From Dioszegia crocea (lineage: Eukaryota > Basidiomycota > Tremellomycetes > Tremellales > Bulleribasidiaceae), in contig BCKK01000008.1 of assembly GCA_001600615.1 (NCBI GenBank), positions 434,001-498,000 of the forward strand: a DNA stretch of 64,000 nucleotides, read 5' to 3'. Both the position numbers and the translations under genes were made by a program. Under the pieces are notes generated by a model. It had not been told where the DNA came from and did not search any database. It was given only the letters and a program-made list of their open reading frames with translations. This document shows, in pieces, positions 22,961 to 32,341 of the stretch (position 1 is its first letter; every line of letters starts with the position of its first letter).

Positions 22961-23507
22961 ATGAGCTACCAGAACTTTGTCCAGGTCACAATCATCAACA
23001 AGAGCGACCAAGACCTCGCCTTCAAGAATGGCCAGCATCAGCGAGGCAAATTCTACACCAATTGTACGTCTCAAAGACGATCCTACACCACTTGATGTCT
23101 TCCACCAGACAGCCCCCTTCTTGCCCGAGTCATACCTTGCAACCCTTGCTGACCCAGCCTTAGCCAAAGACGTGGAGCTCCAGCCTGCCGACCTCGAGCG
23201 GTGCACCATCCCCAGAGGCACCCAATTCATCCTTGGAGCTTGCGGCGAGAACCCTACAGCCGAATGTCAAGGCTCCTTCGATCTCTTCGCCGGTACACAC
23301 AAGGTCGCCCAGGTCGCCTACCTGTGCACCTACACCGGAAAGCCTTACTTCAACATCGACACTCCAAGCTCTGACGCCGGCTGGCTTGCCGCCGAGACTG
23401 TAATTCGACAGGATCCATACGAGTTGGGACCTATCGAGATGAAGGTTACGCATGTGCCCAAGGGTACGGGTTTGAGCGCGCCGGTCTCTCCTGAGCTACT
23501 CCAGTGA
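22961..23507 (+). CDS. Aegerolysin family protein, copy C
   Basis: Exons 22961-23063 and 23164-23507, joined at phase 1, give 148 residues. The first exon is exactly as long as in copy B (103 nt) and the intron interrupts the same codon, which supports tandem duplication. Shared positions are NFVQVTIIN, GKFYTN, SKDVELQPADL, ILGACGENPTAECQGSFDLF, PYFNIDTP, AGWL and ELGPIEMKVTHV. The C-terminus is about 12 residues longer than in B (PKGTGLSAPVSPELLQ). It is the most divergent in loop regions and lacks the Trp before GKFY. A possible 3'-UTR intron ends at GCTGATTTGGCAG about 55 bp after the stop. Confidence 0.85.
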
Positions 23508-23822
23508 GGTCCGTTGACATCTGTGCCACCTTTGCTCGAATCTGAACAGAGCTGATTTGGCAGACCTTCGAGCTCGGTTCCGCCCCTACAGTACAGGAGG
23601 ACAGGAGGCGGTAAGAAGTGAAGTTGGGGTTGTAGCGTCTTAGTTGTATAGAGCGACAGGCAGTGTATATCGTCTCTCTCGATCCTTCTCAATGGCTGAG
23701 CTGTGATGACGTGTCAATAAATTAGCCTGTGACCTTATGAGGGGTATCAAATGGTGCCTGAATTCACCTCCACTTTTGAAATTTCTCACCAGTCTTGCTC
23801 TTATCTACACACTCCAAACAAC
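23508..23822. other. Intergenic between aegerolysin copy C and the SRP40-like gene
   Basis: About 315 bp with no gene. It includes the copy C 3' end and a short promoter. Confidence 0.45.
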
Positions 23823-25702
23823 ATGTCATCCAAACAAACCCCATCAGCAGGTGAGCTTACTGACACTTTGGATGCGTGCACTCAGCTGACAGTTACGCAG
23901 AGCTCGACTCAGCCGTCCTGGCTTACCTTGTCTCCCGCGGCCTTACCAAAACCGTCAAGGCGTTCGAGAAGGATGTGACGGGTGTCAAGGCTGGTCAAGC
24001 TGGAGATCTGGAGAAGGCCTGGTCGAGCTTGAAGCCTGAGTAAGCTGCCTCCTGCGTAACGTATCGCTCAGACAGCTGACCGTCCAGGGCAAAGGAGGAC
24101 GATGTCGCTATGGCCTCTGGAAGCGACAGCGATAGCTCGAGCTCGAGCTCGAGCGGTGATTCCGACTCGTCTGATTCTTCGGACGACGAAGAGGAGGTCT
24201 CGAAAGGTGAGCTCGCCAGATTCTCTCTTCCTCATTAGAGACTGCAGCACAAGCTGACCAGAAAGTCATAACTCCCGCCGTCGCCGCCAAACCCGCCACT
24301 CCCAAACTCACACCCGCCCCCAAGCCCTCGGCAGCAACTGCCAAATCCACACCCGCCGCTACCCAATCCACCAACCCCATCACTGCCAAACCCGCCGCCT
24401 TCGTTGCCGGCGCCAAGTCGGACTCATCTAGCGACTCATCGTCGTCATCTTCTTCCGACTCATCCTCCGACTCTGAATCAGACGAGGAAGAATCCGTTCC
24501 CGCCACTGCGTCAACCGACGCCAGCGCTGCCAGCTCCAAGTCATCCGTCACTGTCCGCGAATCCTCACCTGCTCCCAAGCTTAAGGAGAAGAAGGCGAAG
24601 GTCGCGAAGGTGACAAAGGCTGCTTCGACCAAGTCATCCTCGTCTTCTTCATCTTCCTCTTCTTCATCTTCCTCGTCCTCGTCTTCATCGTCCAGCAGCT
24701 CCAGCTCGGACTCTGACTCAGACGACGAAGAGGAAGAGGTAACTACTCGACCTGGAATCGGCGCTGCACTCGTGAAGGGCAAAGATAAGGCGGTGGAAGT
24801 TGTCAAAGCGGCCATGGACGCTGCGGCCGATCTCGTCACGGACGGCGGTGCTGATGCTGGTCAGTTTCCTCGTTCTCTCACTCCATTGAACAAGAGCTGA
24901 CCACAGCGCAGACTCCGAATCTAGCGATAGCAGTGATTCTTCAGACTCTGAATCGGAAGATGAAGCTCCTGCTCCCAAAGCCGCACCTGTCGCTCCCAAA
25001 TCAGCGCCCGCCCCCGCCCCAACACCTGCGAAACAAGTCGCTGGCGTCAAGCGAAAGGCAGCTTCCCCTAGCGACTCCGATTCAGACTCTTCCTCCTCAT
25101 CATCATCTTCGTCCTCCTCCTCGTCTTCTTCGTCATCTTCCTCATCCTCCTCCTCTGCGTCATCTAGCACATCAAAGAAGGCCAAGCCGTCCAAATCTAC
25201 TCCCGCAGCCGGATCCAGCTCATCATCCTCTGCTACCGCTACTGCCGTAACCATTGTCCAAACAATGACTCTTCCCGATGGCTCATCAACTACCGTCGAA
25301 ACACACGGAAACACTCTGGAACCGGAGGTAGCGCGTCAGATCAAGCGGATGCCCAATCAGCGATTTGAACGGATTAAGCCTCAGAATGTTACTTTTCATC
25401 ATGATGGGCTAAAGGATAATTCTTTCCAGGCTAGAGTGAGTTATGAACGGCTCGGCATGGTGAGAGAGCGTTTAGCTGACAATGCAGGAGTATGCCGGTG
25501 CGAACCCTAACGATTACGGAGCGAAGGCGTCTAGGGATTTGATTGTGACTCGTGGGGCGGGTTTCAGAAAGGAAAAGAACAAGAAGAAGCGAGGGGCGAG
25601 TCTATTCGTTCTGGAATTGTGACACAAAAGCTGACAGAGTTACAGAGTTACGCTGGTGGTGAAATCACCCTACAGACCCACAGTATCAAGTTTGACGACT
25701 GA
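23823..25702 (+). CDS. SRP40: Nucleolar SRP40/Nopp140-like phosphoprotein
   Basis: Chaperone of small nucleolar RNPs shuttling between nucleolus and Cajal-like bodies. The first exon is only 28 nt (23823-23850); exon 2 begins at 23901. The N-terminus (ELDSAVLAYLVSRGLTKTVKAF) is a LisH motif. The centre alternates long Ser/Asp/Glu tracts (CK2-type acidic serine clusters) with basic Lys/Pro/Ala segments, the Nopp140 pattern. The C-terminal SRP40 domain is clear: RFERIKPQNVTFHHDGLKDN, then EYAGANPNDYGAKASRDLI, TRGAGFRKEKNKKKRG and SYAGGEITLQTHSIKFDD. The last intron (25596-25645) uses a GC donor (GCGAGT). Its Ser codon runs form a microsatellite at 24640-24710. It is convergent with HOM3. Confidence 0.9.
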
Positions 25703-26115
25703 TCGGCAAGCGTTACAACGCATAGAACGGCTATATATTTCGGGGCACCTATTTCTTGGTCTCACAATCCTATCGGGCATCGTTCTGTTATAGAGTATCG
25801 AGCAAATGTCAGAAGCTCGCACGTTTGTGAAATTGTATGCATCGATATCATCTAATTTAATGTCAAGAAGATCATAGTTGGATATGAGGTCCGACAATTT
25901 TGGGGGGCAATGATACGAGGTACAGACTAGATGCTATAGGATTTTTTGCAGTTGGATGCAGTGTTACAACGGGGATGTGAGGAATCTAGGGTATCGATGA
26001 TGTCGGGGCAGTTGGATGCAACCGGCAGGTTGTTGGGAATGAGCTGTTTAAGCAGTTGGATGCTGGGTATATCGGGCGGGAGATTTGGGAGATTGGCGGA
26101 TAGGCGGAGAACAGC
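25703..26115. other. Convergent 3' spacer between SRP40-like gene and HOM3, with a repeated 12-mer
   Basis: No gene. GCAGTTGGATGC occurs three times, at 25948-25959, 26008-26019 and 26052-26063, just downstream of the HOM3 stop, so probably in its 3' UTR. Confidence 0.6.
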
Positions 26116-28464
26116 TTATGCAGCTTGTAATGGTTTCGACGTCTGGAGAGGCGAGACGGGAATGGTGAGGCATGATCCGTGAATGATGTTGAGAGCCTTG
26201 GCGCCGTCTTTATTTTCAATCACTGTGATATAAGCTTACACTCTGATGAACAGGACACAGATCCTCCGAAGTGCTCACCGCATGAAATGTTGATTTCACT
26301 CGCTCTACACTTCGTCAGCTATACTCTACACCAAGAGAGGTAAAGCTTACCCTTGAGAGATCATCTCAATGTTGATGGCGGCCTTTGCCAGACTCATAAA
26401 CATCAATCCAGCACTTCCGATCGCGTTTCGCATGTTCCGACCGACGAGCGAGAGGATGGCCATATCTTGCGATACAGTCACATCGCCTATTCGCTCAAGA
26501 TCGCGAATGATTCGATCAAGTCGTTTCTTATTGTGGAAGTCTTGCATCGCCATCGAGACCTTATATTGTCAGCTTTTCATTTCTGCCTCAATGGTCGAGA
26601 AATCGCCAACTCACATGAACTTCCGAAGTCGAAATGAGATCCACAACCACTCCGGCCCTATCGAGCGTCCCGAATATCCTCGCCAAAAAGCCATGACTGA
26701 TAGTCTTTCGATTCGAGTGAATATTAACAACAATGATGCTATCTTTGATAGTCACAGCAGTCGGCATCCTACCTTCCACTTTCGCCCTCTCCATTTTTTC
26801 TTCATCTTCCACTTCTTCAGCATCCAACTCCCTATCACCCTGAATCTGACGCGCGAGACCTTGCTCCGTATCCGGGTAAATAATCGTTCCGCCTCCCAAA
26901 GGGTTCTCAACATTCTTTATTCGAATTGGGATCTTGGCGCGGATGACCTGTTCCATTGTAAAAGGGTGAATCACCTCCGAGCCGTAGTATGTCAATTCGG
27001 CAGCTTCGTCGGGCGTGATGATGGGTACTAGGCGGGCAGTGGGTACTTTCCGGGGGTCGGCAGTGAAGATTCCGTCAACCTCTTTCCAGACTTGTAGTTC
27101 GGAGGCGGATAGGCCGACGGCGCACAGTGCAGCACAGAGGTCGGTATAGCCACGGCCGATCTGGGCGAGGAGGGAGCCGGGGACTGGGCCAAAGTAGCCT
27201 GCGGGGTCAGCTCGATTTTCGACAATATCGTCAATTGTAAACTCACCGGTGATGACTGGTACACGATCACCGCACTCCCTGATTCTCTCTCCAAGCCGTG
27301 TGGAGAGCTCATCGTAAAACTCCTGGCCAAGCTGCGCCACGCCCTGGTCACCATTACTCGCCATTATAGATTCTGCAGATGACATGGCGGCGTCGACAAT
27401 GGTATCCAGGATAACAATCTCGGAGTCGATGCCCTCAGCATGTCAGTTGTGTTCACTCGTCGACTGGGGTCGAAAATACAAAACTCACCCTATCTCTCAG
27501 AGCCGCTGCGACGATTTTGCAAGCTAATTTCTCCCCTGTCCCGACTATAGAGTCCTGACTTCTGGGCGAGATTTCGTCAATGATCTGTTGATCAGCAAAA
27601 GCTCAAGAGACAGTCCTCAGCCTCTGGTCTGCCCCATTCCTCCCTTGCCAAACCCCTTCTGGCGAGCGAACTCAAACTCACCTGAGCAGCCTGCAAGAAA
27701 CCTCTCAAACCCTCACAATCCCTCTCAATCTCCTCTTCCAGCTCCTCTCCTAGCGGTCCAGCCTTAACAGCCACCCGCGCCGCCTCCATATGCCCCTTCT
27801 TCAACAGATCCACAGTCTCGTGAAACCCACTCGGCTCCTGTTTCTCTCTGCCGCTCCACCCATTCGCATTGCCACCCGGTGTCGTAGGGCTAGGCGGTGA
27901 CCGCCTTCCACTCGGCGTAAATGGCGATGGGCTCGAGCTCCTCATGTCCAATTCCCGTAATGAGCTGATGGACGACATCATGCTTCCTGACATACCGCCT
28001 GGACCAGTCGAAGTCTGCCGTGTGGCTGGCCGATCATCGTTACCGAAATAGCCCGAGCCGACTCGTTTGGGGAAGAGAGGTGTTTGAGAACCGCTAGCTG
28101 ATGTGGGGCGTGAAGACGGAGGTTGGAGAGCTTCGCGTGAAGCTTGGAGTAAGAGATTTGTTGTGCCGAGCGCTTTTGTAGAGGATGAGCGGGCGGAGCA
28201 AACGAGCGCAACTCTAGAGTTGGGGATGTAAGATCTGGAAAGTCAGGCACGAGGAACCCTAAACGTCCTCATCAATCCAGCCGGCACAAGGACGTACTCG
28301 ACAATCTTGCAGATGCTATCGAGGGATTTTCCGACACTGGTCCCGCCGTATTTTTGGACTATCCACGGTACAGACTCGTCTGAGGAATTTCTGATGAGCT
28401 CCTCAGTAGCCATGGCTGATCCTGTAGGAGTACCGTCTGATCTTGATGTCGAGGTACTGCTCAT
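26116..28464 (-). CDS. HOM3: Aspartate kinase
   Basis: First step of the threonine/methionine pathway: phosphorylates aspartate. ATG 28464 opens MSSTSTSRSDG; the frame upstream has only a TTG. The catalytic part holds VQKYGGTSVGKS, RVALVCSARSSSTKALGTT, then a Ser/Pro/Gly-rich stretch of about 55 residues (28080-27830) and DRVPVITG, IGRGYTDLCAALCA, LQVWKEVDGIFTADPRKVP, ELTYYGSEVIHPFTMEQVI and KIPIRIKNVENPLGG. The C-terminal ACT regulatory part has IIVVNIHSNRKTISHGFLA, VVVDLISTSEVHVS, ILSLVGRNMRNAIGSAGLMF and INIEMISQGASEINISCV. The last exon ends with stop TAA at 26118-26116. Feedback inhibition by threonine through the ACT domains is known for yeast Hom3. The low-complexity insertion near the N-terminal lobe is unusual. 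Confidence 0.95.
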
Positions 28465-29711
28465 GCTGCTTGTGGTGTTGTTTGTTGGTGTATAGGAGCA
28501 GCAGTAGCAGCAAAAGTCCAAGATTTCGAGTCGGCCCTCGGCAGAATACCGGTTAAACTTTCGGTGGGTTTTCCGTTGGAACTTTGGGTGAAAGTGGCGC
28601 CAAAGGGCAGCGCCACCAACGGATATGTCTCAGGCAACATTGGCGCTTGAGGCCTGAGGCTTTGTGACCATCTTAGCTGATCGCATTGTCGGAAGCGCTC
28701 AGAATTTAGAGAGCCTCAACAATGAGATCGCAAGTTTGATTACGGTTCATCGTCGGCCGAGCTTCTTCACCTGGCACCTGGTCTGTCTGATGATGTCGAT
28801 GTCAGATGTGGGGTCATTGGCCTGTAACACGTGAATGGGTTATACATTACAGGCTGGTGTGTTGTTCGAGGCTGCGATAAGCTTCCGCAAGACTGGCGCC
28901 GGTGTGAAACTTATTTGTCGGATCACAGATGCGAGGGGTCTTTCAAAGGTTGCATTTCAGTGGCGACTGACATTGTTACGCGTTTGGGAGACCGGACCCT
29001 GAACATGGACAGTTTCGCTTCCTTTATGGCGCGAGGTGGGGCCGGAGAGGTGTTTGGGATCGTGACGCGTAAGAGAGACCGGGCCCTGCATGGGGGCAGT
29101 TCCACCTCCTTTCATGTGCGAGGAAGGGGGGAGAGGTCTGCTCCCGATCGTGAGTAGTCAAGCCGGCCCCTCGCTCCTTGAGCTCTCCCTCTTGGTATCC
29201 TCCCCAAACTTACATCAATTTCTTGCATATCCCAAGATACACTTCAGCTTGACATTACACTTGCTCACACCTCCCTTGGTTGCCTTTAAGCCCCACCCCA
29301 CAAGCATTGGTCTTCCAAATCTTTCCCCATCACCAAACTCTGATCACTATCGCCTGACCAACTCGTATCCCCATCCCCACGGCCACACTCAGCCTGCGCC
29401 TCCTCCTACTCCTACTCTCTGTTATTTCTATCTGACGCAGCGGACGCAGCGGCCTATTCCTTCAGGTAAGATTTCCTGCCATTGATCTTCGTCTCAAAGA
29501 CTCAAGCCAGACACACAATCTGACGATACAGTGACAACTGCTAGTCTCGTAAGACTACCCTTTGACGCCCTCCTGTCCCTCTGAGTTAGGAACGCTACAC
29601 AACAGACTTGCAGCCACTGCACTCGCATACCATCTAACCATATACTTCCACCAGCTGCCTGGTATCTCGCTCGGTCTCCCCTTGCAAATCCTTTATACAT
29701 CAGACAGCGTC
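28465..29711. other. Long intergenic region with an 87-bp tandem duplication
   Basis: Upstream of HOM3 and of the orphan gene at 29712. Short frames here begin at non-ATG codons and show no domain, so no gene is called. A leader with many CCCC/CACC pyrimidine-rich tracts occupies 29220-29460. Confidence 0.55.
28972..29145. repeat. 87-bp imperfect tandem duplication
   Basis: Unit 1 is 28972-29058 and unit 2 is 29059-29145. Shared anchors are TTACGCGT/TGACGCGT, GAGACCGG, CCCTG, CTCCTTT-type and GCGAGG, all at a constant 87-bp offset. The units have diverged by roughly a quarter of positions, so the event is not recent. The unit is a multiple of three, but the frame across it has no ATG. Confidence 0.8.
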
Positions 29712-31184
29712 ATGTCGTCGGCCTGTCCAAAGCGATATACGGACGCGCTCACGGAGGAGGAGTCTGCTCTCCTCTTCAAGATCTCCCAGTATGCGAGGTC
29801 GCTCACCCCCGAAAGTCGCGTGAAGCTTGTGGAGCGTACAGACGTTGGAGAAGACATGGACGATGCTTACGCATTGATCTTCACGCGCTTATTGGAGACT
29901 ATGGGGGCCATAGACCACAGAGGAACTGTCGGCATTCTGCATGATACTCAGGCGCGGGTGAACTTCATACAGGAGATCAACAGCGGGTTCGGGTGCGCGC
30001 ATTTGCCTACAGCTTGCGGGGAGCGGGAGCAGGCAAGACACAGTGGGAAGTATCATTCGCCAAACCCTGGATCGGATCAGCTGGCATGGATGTCAGCCTA
30101 CAAGTCCGACTACGAAGGCGGGCCGGAGCGGACAGCTCAAGTGCATTCCGACACCCTGTGGAAGAATGCGATCTCCAATGCGGGCGAGAACCCGCAAAGT
30201 CTCCGAGATATCACAGCTTTGGAAATCGGCGGGCATCAGACGGCCTGGAAGTGTATCCGGAGGCACAAATCAACATCGACAAACGCTGAGATTGACAAGA
30301 TCGTGACCCAAGGTGGACTGGTTTGGGACTCGGAAACCGGCCAACTTCTACCCGATCCCACGGGCAACAACAACAAGTACGACAGGAAAGCATCGACAGA
30401 CCTCGTCAAGTATGCTCAGAAGAACAAGATACCCATTACCTCCAGCTCCAAGGTCACGGCACTCCAGACGAAGCTTTCGGTCGCTGATTGCGATTTCCGA
30501 GCATCAACCGGTCATACCTTTGCAGACATCTGCTTCACATACGCCAACGACCTTCCCAAGAAATACTGGGAGAATGCGTGCGATCCCAAAACGCAAGTTG
30601 GAACCTTTACTCCCAAATTCACCCTGGACACTCGAGTGAACTTTGAGCATGAGGTCGCCAATCGCCAAAAGGAGAAGACATTCGCCGCGGGTTACCAGGG
30701 AGACACCTCCCAGACAGAAGAGGAGTTCACAGCGGAAGCCTTGGCGTACAGGACGAGCTTGTCTGATCACGACGCGGCGCGCAAGGCGGCGATACTCGCC
30801 GAGCCGGTTAGTAGCTGGGAAGAGGCCGACATGACCAGTTCCTACAAGCTGCCACAGTACGACTTCTGGTCGGTCTTCCAGGCGGTTCCGGATCTTGCAG
30901 CCGTTTTGGACGTTTTCGATGAGGAGGCGTTGCAGGATTTTGGGGGCACGAGAATGTCCACAAATCTGGGTATACCAGATGCGAGGGGAGGACTCAAGGT
31001 ATCCGAAGCAGAATTCGCTTTCAAGACCATCATCAAAGCGGCCATGTTGGCGGCGAATACGTCTTCGTACGGCGCTGCCATTGGCGAGACTGGGGTGACA
31101 ACGCGCAGCGGGATGTACAAGCATGTTCATACCAAAGATGCCGATGGCGTATGGCGGTACGAAGTCGTCGCCGCTGATGATTGA
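29712..31184 (+). CDS. Intronless orphan protein, 490 aa
   Basis: I do not recognise this protein. It is a single uninterrupted frame from ATG 29712 to the stop at 31184, which is odd because nearly all other long genes here are split by short introns. The composition is globular and acidic/polar with a normal hydrophobic content. No signal peptide, membrane helix or zinc motif is visible. Local patterns include ALLFKISQYARSL near the start, AEIDKIVTQGGLVWDSETG in the middle, and LQDFGGTRMSTNLGIPDARG plus YKHVHTKDADGVWRYEVV near the end. The frame extends upstream to a TTG at 29562, but 29712 is the first ATG. Lack of introns and lack of recognisable homology fit a lineage-specific gene or a captured mobile-element remnant. 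Confidence 0.7.
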   Translation: MSSACPKRYTDALTEEESALLFKISQYARSLTPESRVKLVERTDVGEDMDDAYALIFTRLLETMGAIDHRGTVGILHDTQARVNFIQEINSGFGCAHLPTACGEREQARHSGKYHSPNPGSDQLAWMSAYKSDYEGGPERTAQVHSDTLWKNAISNAGENPQSLRDITALEIGGHQTAWKCIRRHKSTSTNAEIDKIVTQGGLVWDSETGQLLPDPTGNNNKYDRKASTDLVKYAQKNKIPITSSSKVTALQTKLSVADCDFRASTGHTFADICFTYANDLPKKYWENACDPKTQVGTFTPKFTLDTRVNFEHEVANRQKEKTFAAGYQGDTSQTEEEFTAEALAYRTSLSDHDAARKAAILAEPVSSWEEADMTSSYKLPQYDFWSVFQAVPDLAAVLDVFDEEALQDFGGTRMSTNLGIPDARGGLKVSEAEFAFKTIIKAAMLAANTSSYGAAIGETGVTTRSGMYKHVHTKDADGVWRYEVVAADD

Positions 31185-31473
31185 ATGGGGTAGGACCGGG
31201 ACGGGAAGGAGGATGTGTGCTGTCGCCGTCGAGGGCTATAGCCTATGATTGAGGTTGGTAGTTGTGGTCGATGTCGAGTGGGTTTCTGGAATCGTACTTT
31301 AGCCTTTATACGATCTCCAGCTGTGCATATGCAATTCATGAGTACCCACATCGCCGACGGTCTGACTTTCGCATTGATCAGCAAGAAGCGGTATCCTCAC
31401 TTGCAGATGGGTTGAGGGCTTGGTCATGTTAATGACCCCGCGTATGGGCTATCCGTAAGGTCAGAAGTCGATC

Positions 31474-31507
31474 TGTTTAGGTTTAGCCCTAGGTTTAGGT
31501 TCAGGTC
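31474..31507 (+). repeat. TTTAGG-rich array, left arm
   Basis: GTTTAGGTTTAG followed by CCCTAGGTTTAGGTTCAGG. The same hexamer-like units appear in reverse complement at 32165-32213, making a pair of inverted arms about 740 bp apart. Confidence 0.8.
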
Positions 31508-32164
31508 CCTAAGTCTGGCTTTAGCCAGCTACTGTGGCCTATTTACGACGCAGATGACCTCTCGACTCGATGTAACTCCTTCTCACTCACTCAACAGCGC
31601 ATCAGTCCCATGGTCCAGCCGGCATTGGCCAGCTCCAAAAGATTCATCAGCCCCAGCCCTCGTCACGTGACACCGTCTCACGAAGCTTAAGCCCTTTCGG
31701 TGCGTTGCTCCTCGTTCTCGTTACCTATAGAAGACGTATTGCTGGTCGCATTCACAAGTATGATGATTTGTCTTGGTCTGGAATGCCTTCCGACTGGATG
31801 GGCGTTACAAATCTACGCTTATAAGATACAGAACTCCCATAAGTGAGGCGCGATTGCAGCGAGACTTCCCTCTCGACGATGCTCGCACTTACCTGTTGGC
31901 TATCAGATCTCACTCAGTCTCATCAGGTAGCCCTGGACGATCTCGCGTGTCTCTCGAGATCTCAGCAGTCAATTGTAGAACAAGGAGAGGCTGAAAATGT
32001 GAAGCGTTTCATCTGGTCACGTGGCCCCGCTGCCACAAAAGTCGAATTACGGCATGCCAAACGGACTTTCAGGCTTCTCCATTGCCAAGATGGCACGCGG
32101 CGCGGTGGCTAGGCCGAGTACAGGTCCTACAGCCCCCTTAGGAGTGACCAGCTATCAGGCGAAG

Positions 32165-32213
32165 ACCTAAACCTGAGGTCCTAAACCTAAACCGGGACCT
32201 AAACCTAAACCTG
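32165..32213 (-). repeat. CCTAAA-rich array, right arm
   Basis: Repeated CCTAAACCTAAACC units interrupted by GGGA and GAGGT; reverse complement of the left arm type. Telomere-like in style, but the unit TTTAGG is not the usual fungal TTAGGG. Confidence 0.8.
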
Positions 32214-32341
32214 GACTTTTGTCTCTTCCCGCGGCCCATACCCGCGACTGGGACGTGTCATCGAACATCCATGCTGGGGAATTACACACAAGGAAAGTCA
32301 AAGTGTCCATAAGCGAGACGAAAATGTTTCTACATGGGTAT

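Larger units (their letters stand above)
31185..32341. other. Intergenic region containing an inverted TTTAGG-array element
   Basis: About 1.15 kb without a supportable gene. Two G/C-asymmetric arrays in opposite orientation bracket 31474-32213. Two CACGTG cores lie inside, near 31665-31671 (GTCACGTGAC) and 32016-32024 (GTCACGTGG). Confidence 0.6.

Noticed and set aside
22977..23507. Longer unspliced frame through copy C
   Set aside because: It reads through the intron 23064-23163 in another frame. The spliced model matches copies A and B at the same codon and phase.
20561..23507. A pore-forming MACPF partner beside the aegerolysins
   Set aside because: I looked in both flanks and found an acyltransferase and an SRP40-like gene, not a MACPF protein. 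A partner elsewhere in the genome is possible.
24108..25314. Minus-strand acidic/Ser-rich frames opposite the SRP40-like gene
   Set aside because: Antisense of Ser codon repeats (TCA/TCG/TCC runs), which read as Asp/Glu-rich frames by chance. The sense strand carries LisH and SRP40 domains.
28831..29157. Plus-strand frame of 108 codons over the 87-bp duplication
   Set aside because: It opens with GTG, not ATG, and no upstream exon can be shown. Kept only as a repeat.
31474..32213. True telomere or chromosome end
   Set aside because: Genes continue on both sides and the arrays are short, inverted and not the standard TTAGGG unit.
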